A stretch of 64,000 nt of DNA from Crambe crambe (Eukaryota > Porifera > Demospongiae > Poecilosclerida > Crambeidae), in the NCBI GenBank assembly GCA_963924555.1, contig OZ004590.1:2085001-2149000 (forward strand), in the 5' to 3' direction. The translations under genes were made by a program, and so were the position numbers. The notes under the pieces were generated by a model that was not told the DNA's origin, made no database searches, and worked only from the letters and a program-made list of their open reading frames with translations. This document shows positions 34,676-45,490 of this stretch, in pieces. Position 1 is the stretch's first letter. Each line of letters opens with the position of its first letter.

Positions 34676-34993
34676 CTTGTTCCTGGTCTTTTTTCCTCTC
34701 TTTTATGGTTTTAGCTATGATTAGAGTTCATTCTTCTATGTGTAGCTATGCAGGGACAGATGAAAGAAGTTCTCCAATAGCATATCAGCCCAATCATTTA
34801 TCGAGTCAAGGTGTTGTGTTGTTGAGCCATACTTGGAGGTCGAAGATGCTGAAATAGAGTCTACCGTGGTGAATCTAAATCCCCGAATCGATACAGTAGT
34901 CTATCATCAGCTAGAGCTAGCTAGCTAGCTAGAGACAGCTGAGTAATATTATGATTTCGAATAATTGGATATTCAAATACATGCGCATGCGTA
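34676..34993 (+). repeat. Block G and (AGCT)n stretch
   Basis: Shared in inverted form with 36222-36474 and in direct form with 58763-59091. No coding sequence. Confidence 0.65.
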
Positions 34994-35437
34994 TTATAGA
35001 AAAGATGGCTTCCTAATTGAATTAGTCGAGTGCTGTGCTCCATAGTGTCTCCTTTTTCATCGACTCTTTCGAGGATTAACGAGTAGAAAAGATCGTAGTT
35101 GGTAGAATTTGGAGTGGATTTGTCTGTAGCTTGAGTGGTTCGAGAGATATGGTTGTCTAAGAATAATAATAATAATAATAATAATAATAGAGAAGAAGAA
35201 GAATATAGCGATTTACCTGCTTGCCGTATTTCTGAAACGGTAAGCTCCCTGGTCCTGAAACTTGGTCTGCACATTGTAGTAGGCTCTAGTAGGCTGGATA
35301 ATCATTCACAGTAGCTTTTGTTAGGTCTAAGTGGGAGAACTAGAATTTCGCTTTAGTATTAGTCTATAGGCGGCGCGCGCGGCCGTCCGAGTCATCCCTA
35401 CATATTATTATATAGAGAGTGCTACCGCACTCTCTGA
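34994..35437 (-). repeat. Family C repeat, full inverted copy
   Basis: Reads backward from the terminal hairpin AGAGAGTGCTACCGCACTCT and TGA followed by T. It contains the GC-rich GGCGGCGCGCGCGGCCGTCC segment. Counterpart of 33941-34374 and 59092-59527. Confidence 0.85.
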
Positions 35438-35530
35438 TAATACGCATGCGCATGTATTTGAATATCCAATTATTCGAAATCATAATAATACTCAGCTGTC
35501 TCTAGCTAGCTAGCTACCTCTAGCTCTGGA

Positions 35531-36215
35531 CAGGGGGAGGTCACTCCCATTCACTCTGTACATACGTTCGCGACCGGGGTCAAAATGAGGTCAAGGGGTC
35601 AAGATCAATTTTCTGTTCCGGTCAGACGGTCAACGGCTCTTCGGAGTTTCGGTCAAGGGTCAAGATATGATTCAGGACTGAAGTCTTCCCAATGCTGTTA
35701 TCAAACAACTAAAGTAGCTAGATACATTTGCTTACATTTAGTCGTCTCTATAATACTAATAGCTTATTATAATAGCTTAGTAATAACCAAACTGCTGATC
35801 GAGTGATCGATCGATCGCGATATAATTATATCGATATATCAAAATATTATGACATCATAATATGACGTAATCATAAGTTCTGCTCTGCGCATGCGCATGC
35901 TTGTAGAAGTTCTGATCTGTGCGGAAAATTTTACTGCTGCTTCTTGTGTAGCTAGCTACATCTTGGTAGTCTTACATAAGATTCATGATATCCTGTTGAA
36001 TTATGGTACTACTCACTTGAATGATGGCTTATTCCCAATAATTGCGCATGCGTAATACGTAAGGTACCGGTCAAGAAAAGGTATTAGGTACGGTCAACAG
36101 GTCAAAGAAAATTTCTGTGCACGGTCAAGAGGTCAACATAGATTTTTGGGTGGTCAAAAACCTTGACCCCGGTCGCGAACGTATATACAGAGTGAATAGG
36201 AGTGACCTCCCCCTG
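35531..36215. mobile_element. Family E element, small copy (685 bp)
   Basis: Starts CAGGGGGAGGTCACTCC and ends GGAGTGACCTCCCCCTG. TCTGGA is repeated on both sides (35525-35530 and 36216-36221). Both subterminal zones hold many GGTCAA hexamers in the same direction. hAT-like tips with a 6-bp duplication. Nonautonomous. Confidence 0.85.
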
Positions 36216-36474
36216 TCTGGATAATGATGATGATAGACTACCGGTACTGTATCGATTCGGGGATTTAGATTCACCACGGTAGACTCTATTTCAGCATCTT
36301 CGACCTCCAAGTATGGCTCAACAACACAACACCTTGACTCGATAATGATTGGGCTGGTGTGCTATTGGAGAACTTCTTTCATCTGTCCCTGCATACACAT
36401 AGAAGAATGAACTCTAATCATAGCTAAAACCATAAAAGAGAGGAAAAAAGACCTGGAACAAGTAAGGGAAAAAG

Positions 36475-36763
36475 CATTTCGTGAAATGAAAAAAAGATGT
36501 AGGGATGACCACTGCTCAAAAAAGTAAGGAAACAAGAAGGATGGAAATGGGATCAATCTTTGTTCTGTATATCCAGCCAACAATCCCTACATATACGTCG
36601 GGTAACTTCAGATTATAGTGTAGTAATGTACGTATATGTAGGGATTGTTGGCTGGATATACAGAACAAAGATTGATCCCATTTCCATCCTTCTTGTTTCC
36701 TTACTTTTTTGAGCAGTGGTCATCCCTACATCTTTTTTTCATTTCACGAAATGCTTTTTCCCT
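36475..36763. repeat. Family D palindrome, copy 2
   Basis: Same arms as copy 1, flanked by TA, with a shorter loop (289 bp total). Confidence 0.9.
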
Positions 36764-37879
36764 TACTTGTCATCTCTATGCCCCCTGAAGCTAAGACCTT
36801 GTCTTCCTAAAAAAATTACAGTTTCTGCAATAGACTTAAGTTTGAGTCGGTTCTCTGTAATAATCTTGCTTCGTTGAGAGTTGAGACGACAATCAATTGC
36901 TAATTCAGGGTTATCTTTTACAGATAAAAAAGCAAGTGCTTGTTCAGCTGCAGCCTGGTGAAATTTTTTCCCTTTAGAACAGTGAAAGTGTTGTTTGAGT
37001 TTCTGTGATGCTCTTTTAAAGTCTATAAGAGGCCTGTTTACAAGAATTCCAAATTCCTTCATTGTAGGCCCACATTTACCAAATAGCACACAATATTTAC
37101 AATACCCCCATTATCAGATTCAGAATAAACAAGGCCATTATAGTGGGATAACCAATTATTCTGGAAAAATCGGGGGCGGCCACTGAAATGACGAGGAGGA
37201 AATTTGTAATTTTGAGCTGGAATAAAGTGATGCTTTAGTAAATAGTATTTCTCCTCATCTGTAAGGTTGCGGCATGCTTTTAGATTTACCACCTTACCAA
37301 AATCACCACTCCTAATGAGGTCAGAATCCTGATTAGAGGTACATGGGGACGAGGGCCCAAAGTCAACTTTTGATGCTGCATTGGTAACCTCACTGTCAGA
37401 TTCACTGCAAGAGTCACTCTGCTGATTTATAGTCTCAATGTCACTATGATCCTGAGGATCCTCATCAGCACCAGGAGAAGCTGACTCAGAAGAATTGGTA
37501 ACGTTGATATGGTCGAGAATCAGATTGCTGTGTATAGTGGTCCTACAAAAGTAGTAGTTATTAGTAACTAGCAAGTAGATGGTTTACTAAACTGTTATCT
37601 ACCTGGTTCCCAAGAAGTACTGCCGTATACTTCCACTACACTGCCTCTTGGAAGAAGCACAATCGGAGTCTGAAAGTTTTCTCTTCATAGCTAGCTAGCG
37701 CGCTAACCATTGGTGTGCATTATTTTAATTTATAATTCTGTAAGGGGGTGGCATGAGCCCCATGAGCCCCTCCTCTAGATCTGCCCCTGCATCAAGATTT
37801 AGCTAAACACTAGCTACTATGAATGCATGAGTTCAAAGATCTGCAACAGTATCAGTATCAATAAATACCCTTGCTATAG

Positions 37880-38138
37880 GTGGGAGCTCAAAATTCCAAG
37901 TCCAGTGGTTTTGAAGTTCTTGCCATGTATGACTATGAAAGTGATTTCAATGAAGACCTCTCTTTTTGTGAAGGACAGAAAATGATTGTGCTTGATACAG
38001 ATGAAGATTGGTGGAGAGCTCAGGATAACAGTGGGTAAGGAATTGCAATGAGTTAATTATAAAAAGATGAGGGATTGTTATTGATACAGGAAAGAAGGCT
38101 ATATACCAAGCAACTATGTCAAGAGAGTAGGACAGTAA
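37880..38138 (+). CDS. C-terminal SH3 domain, two exons (gene copy 2)
   Basis: Exon 37880-38034 follows a TTGCTATAG acceptor in phase 0. Intron 38035-38099 is 65 bp (GTAAGG...ATACAG), and exon 38100-38138 ends in a stop. The product has MYDYES, an acidic RT loop (FNEDLSF), DWW, GYIPSNYV and stops five residues later, so the SH3 is the protein's C-terminus. Start phase and strand fit the coil exon at 30011 and, through it, the pseudokinase at 26133. The order kinase-coil-SH3 is the reverse of Src, in which SH3 precedes the kinase. The 7.8-kb intron holds the hAT composite. An independent small gene is the alternative. Confidence 0.75.
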
Positions 38139-38690
38139 TATACTATAGCTATTTCTATTGTGCTTGGTGTTAACTTAATTATACAGCTAGCTATGTAGTT
38201 AGATATGTGTATATAAAGAATTTTTATAGCTAGATATGTTCATTAGCTATGTGTATTTTGTTTTGGGAATTCCGTAAGTGAAAAATATGAGGTATAATAG
38301 CTAGAATGAAAAGCCATGCACTTTAATCTGATATATAAATCAAGACCCTCCTGTCTTGTGATCCAAATCAGTATTCTAAATAGGTAAATGGCTTCTGTCA
38401 TGGTCATGTGTATCAAAATTTAAGCACACACATTCATGCTGCTCTACAATCATCCATACACATGACTATTTTCTATTCTGTATGCACCCCCAAATTAATG
38501 AAACGTATAAAGTATGGTCAGCTAAGGCTTACACTAATATTTTGGTCATATAAAATAATACTAAATTAAGAATACTTGCATTGTAAATAAAAATTGCAAA
38601 AGTACTCTGGTTAATCTTTATTCATGATTAGAGAGTAACTGTTATGATTTGTATTAGCTTGCGCAGCTCTGAAAATAGCTAAAGAGCAAG
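38139..38690. other. 3' flank, no gene seen
   Basis: AT-rich sequence without coding potential after the SH3 stop, possibly 3' UTR. An AATAAA-like signal occurs near 38585. Confidence 0.35.
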
Positions 38691-39060
38691 ATTCTTCTGT
38701 TGTACTGCATTCAGAGCTTAAGAATAACTTAAGATGTCGACAAGACATGACTTGGTATGGTGGGGGTTGAATATTTCAGTACTGCATTCAGAGCTTAACT
38801 GTTCGAAACAAGACCTGATAATCATGCCCTTGATCAGTTTCTCTCTTCACATAGCTACCTTAAGCGCAATCAAGACAACAATAGCAATTTTTTACCTACA
38901 TTTCTCCCCAACTAAACAATATAATTGGTAGAAACACACTGCCACAGTTGACTTGAATATCACAGGCATTGTGAGATGAATGGGTGGTATGGCAACTGGC
39001 TACACTGTTAATTTTGTGGAAGATGTAACAAGGCCACTCCCCCAAAATGGCAGAGATACA
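38690..39060 (+). pseudogene. Relic of the beta-helix membrane gene family
   Basis: Short stretches match the intact gene, e.g. AGTACTGCATTCAGAG and GCAACTGGCTACACTGTTAA (54902 and 55388 there), with frames destroyed. It ends against the gypsy fragment. Confidence 0.65.
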
Positions 39061-39101
39061 GACAGAATATATAGCAGCAGCAGCAGATGTGACCCTTACG
39101 A

Positions 39102-41304
39102 TCACAGTAACAATATAGGAGCGGTGGACAGAGCTGTAGCAGCATCATCTTGTTGTTGCTGTTGCTGTTCTCTCTTTGCTTGTGCTCTTGTCCTTACAAT
39201 AGCAATGTCTGCTGCTGTAAAATTTTCTAAGTCCAAGATTTTACTGGATGTGGGAGGTGTTGATTGCAGCTTAGTCAGAGGCGGCTCACGGTAAAATTGC
39301 CTTGCTGTGCAGGACTTGGGATTTCTGCAGGCACTGTCCATTCTGGTGGCTGGTGTTTGGAAACAGCTGGGTCTAAGGCGCTCTCGTGGATAACTTGGCT
39401 GACCCGTTCACCTGCCTCGCCAGTCTGCTCCTTCGTGCCTGGTTTGGAGATATTGATGTCCCATGTGATGTCTAGTCCTGGTACTGAGCGCCCTACGATG
39501 AAGGGGTGTGGAAGATCTTTGCCATCTGCTACAGCTGCGAACATCTGCACATCATGTCCATCTATCTGTGCGGGGAATAGAGCTGTTTGACACAGTTTAG
39601 GTGTATCTTGAGAATTCACACCAGTAACATTCACAGGCATGCACTATATGTATTTGGGTGGTAGCATTTCCTTTGCTATGATGGCACTGTCTGCCCCTGA
39701 GTCCATGAAAAGTTGGACAGGCTTCCCATCTATTTTTCCTGGTTTGAGAATGGGAGATGTCGTAAAGGACCCAAATAGGCAGGGAATATTGACAAGGTTG
39801 ATTTTTAGGCAGGCATCTGCCTTGTGTCCCCTTTCACCACACTTGATACAGGTCACCTTTGAGGGGTCACCTTTTTTAAAATTCTGGTAATTACGTGAAC
39901 CGTGACCTTGTTGATTAGGGTGTGAATGACCTTCCTTTGAAGAGGAATTAGTGAATGAATTTGTAGATTGAGTCTGGTGCTGGTCATGAGAGTTATGGGA
40001 CTTGTGGGTCTGCTGACTGTGGTGTTGATTAGGATGATATGGTTTGCTTTGATGTTGCTGATGAGAGTAATTCTGTTGTTTTTCTTTGAAGCTGTCTTTG
40101 AGGTTGCAGGTTTGTGCTTGTAGATGTGAGTCTCCCAATGGGACTCATCCATGTTGTGAGAATAGAAATAAGACGAGGCTAGATCAGCTGCTTCAGTAAC
40201 AGTCTTAGGCTCTCTTTCTCGCACAAAAGCTTGAGCTTTAAATGGCAAAAGTTGTATGAGTTTTTCAGTAGCAACTTGGTTTCTAACATCTTCGGGTGTT
40301 GGGCCAGGTGTGAAAAGTCTGATTTTCTTTGTTAAAGCATTGGCCACCTCTCTCCAGGTTGAGCCAGATTTCTTTTCATGCTCCCAGAAGTCTTTGGAGC
40401 TTTGTCTGTGCTTATGTGAGGCTGTGGCAAGAAGCTCAGCTTTAAGTAGCTTATAGTTATATTTCGTGGATGGAGGCAATCCTACCACAACTGCTTTACA
40501 GTTCTTGTTTAAGAGTGAGATTAGTGTGTGACACCAATGTTCTTTGGGATTTCCCCTAGCTAGTTGGGTTTCCTCAAAGACCTGGAGGTACTCCACTATG
40601 TCCTCCTTGTGTTGCATTTGGGGACATTGGGGAATTGCATCCATGCAAGCTTTCCTTTGAGTGTTAGAGGCTAATGCTTGTACCAAAGATTCCATATTAC
40701 GGTTGCTAGCCTCTCTATCTTTCTGCATTTGCCTGAGCAGTAATTCTAAGGTACCTTCAGCTACCGGTTGCAGCTGTGGTGAAGTTGGCTGTGGTGAGGT
40801 CAGCTGTCTTGCTCCATCTCCTGTAAGCTGGTGATGTTGTTCTTCATCGGATGGAGTGGTGAGGTATTCTTGATGTTCTCCTCTTGGACCCGACTGTGGC
40901 TGCCGAAACTGCTGTGTTCTCTGGCTTGTTTCCTGTCTTGGCCTCCAGAGTGAGTCACCTGAAAGGTCAAAAGATACAGAGGCATTAGATTTGTGTTGTT
41001 TATTGGAGCATCTGACAAGGCTGTCAGACAAGTTTTGTTCGAGTTGCTGAAGATAGAGGTAGGCAGTCTGTCTGAGTAGCTGGTAGCACCGGTTGGGGTC
41101 GATTGTGCAGACATATCTAGAACTTTCAGAAATGGAGAGGTCTTCGCCGCACGGGATTGTGTTGTCTGCCAATCTGGTCACTTCACCACAAGGGATTTTA
41201 TTGTCTCTGGTAGAACCAGGTAGTCTCCGGACAGCCGGGAAGTAAGCCATTAAAACGGCGGGTGAAATCTCTTTCAAGAAGAGTGGGTAGTCTCCGGGTA
41301 GCAA
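39102..41304 (-). pseudogene. Ty3/gypsy gag and aspartic protease fragment
   Basis: The minus-strand frame 41304-39853 is gag (about 480 codons) and shifts near 40100 into the next frame, which contains a His/Gln-rich linker. That frame also holds a CCHC zinc knuckle (CIKCGERGHKADAC) and the protease site FMDSGADSAII. It continues to a typical protease-RT linker (RTRAQAKRE), then breaks off. A stop separates protease pieces near 39644. Reverse transcriptase and integrase are absent. Confidence 0.85.
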
Positions 41305-41360
41305 TATTTCGGGTGATCACTGCACGATAGCTCGTGGGTAGGAGAAGTCGCTGCCACCAA

Positions 41361-41630
41361 TGTTGGGCAAGAAGATCAGCCTCACAGGGAGCAAGGGTCT
41401 AGGTCTTCTTGGAGCCACTGAGTCGCGCAGCAAGATTAGAAATTAGAAATCAGATTTTACTGCACAACTGACTGAATGCAATGACACATGAGATTAAATA
41501 CTTCAATCAATGGGTGTGGCTAGAGATGATAATAGATTAGCTAATGTATGAATGGGTATGTTAATTAGTCTTGTGGATCTTGTAACTGTCCTTGTTGGTG
41601 CTGTGTCTCGTAAAAGAGGCCAGCCCAACA
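41361..41630 (-). mobile_element. 5' LTR of the gag-protease element (270 bp)
   Basis: Ends are TGTTGGGC and GCCCAACA. On the minus strand it is followed by TTGGTGGCAGCGAC, a likely primer-binding site, then gag. It sits in a relic of the beta-helix membrane gene; the flanking sequence continues as the codons seen at 54555 of the intact copy. Confidence 0.75.
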
Positions 41631-42060
41631 CACCAGTCCAGAGCCATCAAGTGTGTTCCAAATAGTCACATTTCTGCTGTTGTAGATGAAAATAGCAGAC
41701 TTGAGAAAAATTTTACTGGCGTTAGAAACATTATGTAGGATTCCACAGTTGGTAAACTCAATGTTAATGATCCTCCTCAGACTATCAATGTGATCAAATG
41801 TCACTCCAGTGCCGCTCAAACATGAAATTTTGCTGCGATTTTCGAGTCCTTGAAGTAAGATCTTGCTGCTTCCTGACACTGCTATTGTTTCATTAATTTC
41901 AATGAAAGACTATCATTAAAACTGAGAATACAACTTTCCTGACTGGATGATATTGAAAGAGCTTGCAGAAGCAAGAAAACTGCGAACAGAACAGCTACTC
42001 TCCATTATGAACTGCCTGGCTATTGGATGAATTTATTCCTTTAGTTTATATAATGATGAT
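41631..42060 (-). pseudogene. 5' end relic of the beta-helix membrane gene
   Basis: Matches the intact gene from its upstream region (GGATGAATT) through the signal peptide and about the first 120 codons, then is cut by the LTR. One or more frame changes are visible. Confidence 0.75.
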
Positions 42061-43157
42061 GGTAGCTACTGAAGGTAAACATTACTTATCTATAGTCATC
42101 CAGCAATGTATACATGTACATAATATTTTATCAACCATATAACCATACAGTTCATGATAGCTTAGATATAAAATATCTTATCAAGATAAGAGCGACAGTT
42201 TAATAATTCTGCTGACCTACTCCCAAAATTATGACAACCATTATCATACAATTAGCATCATGTTGCTGATGTAGATAGGTACTAGTTATAATCTTGAAAT
42301 TGGACTACACTGTACACTATTTTTAATAAGGAGCTGTCATTGGAGTGCTACTCCTTCGTATGAACTAAATCTACCTTTGAAAATTATATATAATATTTCA
42401 CAAGTCGCTCTTCTTTCTGACTGTGAATCTCTTTATAACTTTAAGATATCTGGTAGCTACATACAAATAAAACTAATACTCACCTCATAGTTATTTTGCT
42501 CTTCCTACAAGTGAAATTGTTATGATATTTTTCCTAGGAGTGGGAGCTGGTACAAATTGAAGGTACACCAAGTCTGGTAAGAATGATGGAGCACATGCAT
42601 ATGCAACTTTTTGATAAAAAGAACTGTTTATCACAGGATCTAGGAGTAAGTCTTCTTTCTGGACTTAAACTGAATGCTATATAAACATACCTTAGTGATA
42701 GTGCCCTCCCAAAATCTGTACAGCCAGCATTGCATACAAGAGCCAACAATTATGTCTACTCTGTCTCAAATCTGAGTTAATCCCCTCATAATCACTGATG
42801 CACAATGTCATACCAAAACAGAATGCAATGGAGTGGAATGTAACAGATAAATTGGGGGCCACTGAAGTTTCAGAGCTCATTTAATACACTAAGTATTTAT
42901 TTTGAACCACCTTTGAACTTTGATAAACTAATAATTACAGCCATTCAAAAATGTAACTAGCCATAATTGCTTTAAGTTAACTTTTGTTTTTGGTTCCATC
43001 ACATGCAGTTAAGACATACGTACAAAAAAGTGGCACTGGCTTATTGAAATCGATCAGTTCCAGCTTTACCCCCAAGCCCAACAGGAAATGGCAATAATAA
43101 GAGGATAATAAACATAAGGTGATGGCAGAGTAGTTTAGGTTACCAATTGCCTTCCTT
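42061..43157. other. No gene recognised
   Basis: AT-rich, with short frames only. Probably flanking sequence of the disrupted family copies. Confidence 0.35.
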
Positions 43158-43385
43158 TTACCAATCGATCCGAATCTGATGAAAGCATTCGATCTCAGTC
43201 ATAATAATCCTCATTGCCTCATCATCAGAATTATGTCCATTGTGCTCTGTTCTGCTTCTTATGATGCCAATTTTTTCCTCGATCCTCGACACAATCTTGA
43301 ACTTATGAGTGGCATAAAGAAACCACCACAAGATAAGATCAAAAAGGGGAAGGTAAATGAAGAAAAGAAAGATCCTTATCAATGA
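43158..43385 (-). pseudogene. 3' end relic of the beta-helix membrane gene
   Basis: The reverse strand matches the last membrane segment and acidic tail of the intact gene (FKIVSRIEEKIG, RTEHNGHNSDDE). Only about 75 codons remain. Confidence 0.75.
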
Positions 43386-43937
43386 AGTAGTAAAAATATA
43401 GCTGTTCCTCTGTTAGGAATAAGATTCATAACGATCAAAGGGGGCAACTCCTCATGGGCAGGGCTACCATATGATATGAGGCTAGGTTACGTGACCCTAC
43501 ACGAGTTTTAAAGTGAGAGAGCCAGCTGTCCAGATTACATCAGGCAAGCTTCATTTGACCCACCCACCCACCCTCAGGTATAGTTACCACCTCATCATGA
43601 ATTGATATGTTTCTGTTGTGATGTTCTTAGTTTGTTTGTGTCGTTCTCCTTTGTCTGTCCCCCTCTCTCTTTCTCTCTTCTTTCCACTTCCACCCTTGGA
43701 TGTGACAGCTGCAGGAGCATCTGCGATACACTTCCCCAGATCTAATCCTCTTGTTCATTATGTTTGTCTTATCAGTGATGAGCGTCATGCTGCCACATCA
43801 ATGTTGTATGTTGAATGCAATGTATTATGCATTTGCTGTATGAGTGCTGCTTAAGTAGCGATGTGTGGGCTGACCTTCATAACAACCCTAGCACCCTTTC
43901 AAGTTTTTGTTTCTTTCAAGTTCTACCTAGAAATATA
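43386..43937. other. No gene recognised
   Basis: Contains pyrimidine-rich sequence near 43640-43700. No support for coding. Confidence 0.3.
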
Positions 43938-44051
43938 CGGTACGTTGCAAAAAACTCTTTGCGACTTGCTCGCGAGGCTTCGCGAAGGGTTCGTCAAGCA
44001 CTTAACACGAATTCACTCGCGAGCCTTCCTTCGCGATACTGCGGTTGCCTA

Positions 44052-44171
44052 CACTGTAAAAACAAAAGTGTTTACTGCACACCATTTTGTCCCAATACAC
44101 ACACTGTTTTTGTTTTTGGTGTGTGTATTGGGACAATTTAGCGTGCAGTACACACTTTCATTTTTACAGTG
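44052..44171. repeat. 120-bp palindromic MITE nested in the element's left end
   Basis: CACTGTAAAAA at one end and TTTTTACAGTG at the other, TA on both sides. The arms match almost to the centre (GTCCCAATACACAC and complement). Confidence 0.85.
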
Positions 44172-44482
44172 TATGTAAACAATTTTTGGGAGCTACGCGA
44201 GCTTCGCGAGCTTCGTGAACGTTTCCTGAGCTTCGTGAGCTTCGTGAGCTAAGTTCAGAACATTCATTCTGCACACGAAGACACATGCTGTTGCAGTTAC
44301 CTCTTTGGATGCTGTTAAAGTTAACGTTAAAGCCTTTGAGCCTCTGACTCTACCTGCTCTACGATATAGCTAACTAGCTACCTCTCGAATTTTTTGATTC
44401 AAATTCAGCATAATCCACGGTAAGCTGATAGCTAGCTATGATATGAATGACTGTTCATGTTCTTATTTTGCTCTTGCAGGCT

Positions 44483-45490
44483 ATGGTTCTGAGTACATAC
44501 ACCAAGCAGCGAATTCTCAACATGTATTGGAAAGGATACAAAATCTCTGCTATTGTGGAAAATCTTGTACTTCAAGACCAAATAATCGTATCCAAGCAAG
44601 GCGTCCGCCAATTCATCAAACACTACAATAAATATGGGACTATTGCTAGAAAGCCTGGATCAGGACTACCTCCTAAATTATCACCAGCTATTCAGCATTT
44701 AATTGAACAAACTATGCAAGAAGATGATGAGACCTCTGCAACTCAATTGCAGGCAAAACTGGCTTCCACTGGAATTTATGTTTCTCTGGCAACAATCGTT
44801 CGTAATAGAATTCAGCTGGGATGGACATACCGTGGTTCAGCCTATTGCCAACTTATACGCCATCAGAACAAAGAAAAGCGACTTGAATGGGCACGTACTC
44901 ACCTCCATGATGATTTCAATAATGTTATCTGGAGTGACGAAACAACTGTTCAACTGGAAACACACAGGCGACATTGCTATCGAAAGCTTGGTGAAAAGCC
45001 TCGTCCTAAACCAAGAGCTAAGCACCCAACTAAAGTCCATGTCTGGGCTGGAATCAGTCTAAAAGGAGCTACTCAAGTATGCATTTTTGAGGGAATCATG
45101 ACTGCTCCTCTCTACTGTGAAATTCTTCAGCAAACGCTCATCCCATTCATTCAAGAACACTTTCCTCCCCCTGCCACCCACCGTTTCATGCAAGATAACG
45201 ATCCAAAGCATACTTCACGTGCAGCCCAACAGTTCTTTATTGATTCTAATATTAATTGGTGGAAAACGCCAGCTGAATCTCCAGACATGAACCCTATTGA
45301 AAATATTTGGCATGAACTCAAGGAATACATTCGTAGAGAGATCAAGCCAACAACTAAAGAAGGGCTAATTGATGGAATTAATAATTTTTGGAGTACTGTG
45401 GATATACACAAATGCAGGCGTTATATACATCATCTGAAAAAAGTTCTTCCCCGAGTAATAGAGTTAAATGGAAATGCAACTGGATACTAA
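44483..45490 (+). CDS. Tc1-like DD34E transposase
   Basis: A 335-codon frame from ATG 44483; an in-frame ATG at 44447 would add 12 residues. I prefer 44483 because a splice-acceptor-like CTCTTGCAG precedes it and the family usually starts with this helix-turn-helix. N-terminal paired-like DNA-binding region, then the catalytic triad: WSDET, MQDNDPKHTS and SPDMNPIENIWHELK, with 34 residues between the second Asp and the Glu (DD34E). No stops or frameshifts. It acts on the TIRs by cut-and-paste at TA sites. Its 3' end faces the BEN gene 545 bp away. It may be active or recently active. Confidence 0.92.
   Translation: MVLSTYTKQRILNMYWKGYKISAIVENLVLQDQIIVSKQGVRQFIKHYNKYGTIARKPGSGLPPKLSPAIQHLIEQTMQEDDETSATQLQAKLASTGIYVSLATIVRNRIQLGWTYRGSAYCQLIRHQNKEKRLEWARTHLHDDFNNVIWSDETTVQLETHRRHCYRKLGEKPRPKPRAKHPTKVHVWAGISLKGATQVCIFEGIMTAPLYCEILQQTLIPFIQEHFPPPATHRFMQDNDPKHTSRAAQQFFIDSNINWWKTPAESPDMNPIENIWHELKEYIRREIKPTTKEGLIDGINNFWSTVDIHKCRRYIHHLKKVLPRVIELNGNATGY

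Larger units (their letters stand above)
33941..36769 (+). mobile_element. Composite insertion between A and T, no target duplication
   Basis: Order: family C (33941-34374), family D hairpin (34375-34673), block G, inverted family C (34994-35437), family E small element (35531-36215), inverted block G, second D hairpin (36475-36763), end CTTG. It starts TC after host A and ends before host T. The interrupted transposase codons join exactly across it (GATGA|TTCTCCT), so nothing was duplicated. Confidence 0.75.
32412..37690 (-). pseudogene. hAT transposase (TTF-type finger plus hAT C-terminal domain), disrupted
   Basis: The start at 37690 gives MKRKLSDSDCASSKRQ and ends at a GTAGAT donor near 37600; exon 2 follows. 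Then come a TTF-type zinc finger region (FPPRHFSGRPRFFQNNW), the gap left by the nested insertion after FRGHRDD, the continuation VEENPCANHGNFLALL, the central catalytic region, and the C-terminal dimerisation piece (CECERSISALRFLKT). Several frame changes occur between 32.4 and 33.7 kb besides the insertion. It resembles the 52-kDa repressor-like proteins derived from hAT elements. Confidence 0.8.
32220..37789 (-). mobile_element. hAT transposon of the 52-kDa-repressor/DUF4371 type, with nested insertion
   Basis: Begins CAGGGGCGGATCTAGGAG and ends CTAGATCTGCCCCTG, typical hAT tips. CATCA flanks both ends (32215-32219 and 37790-37794). A 5-bp duplication fits the hAT5-like group rather than the usual 8 bp. 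A 2829-bp composite (33941-36769) is inserted into its transposase gene, so the original element was about 2.74 kb. Confidence 0.8.

Noticed and set aside
34555-34857. Hydrophobic frame with an MLAGYTEQRLIPFP start (also at 36362 and 58642)
   Set aside because: It lies in the family D palindrome plus block G and recurs with them; there is no independent evidence for a protein.
34094-35274. Repeated frames with the MCRPSFRTREL start (also at 59147)
   Set aside because: They are translations of family C repeats on either strand, recurring with the repeat and containing a simple (ATT) run.
39102-39294. Cys-rich plus-strand frame near the CAG repeat
   Set aside because: It is the antisense of the Gln-rich protease-RT linker of the gypsy fragment.
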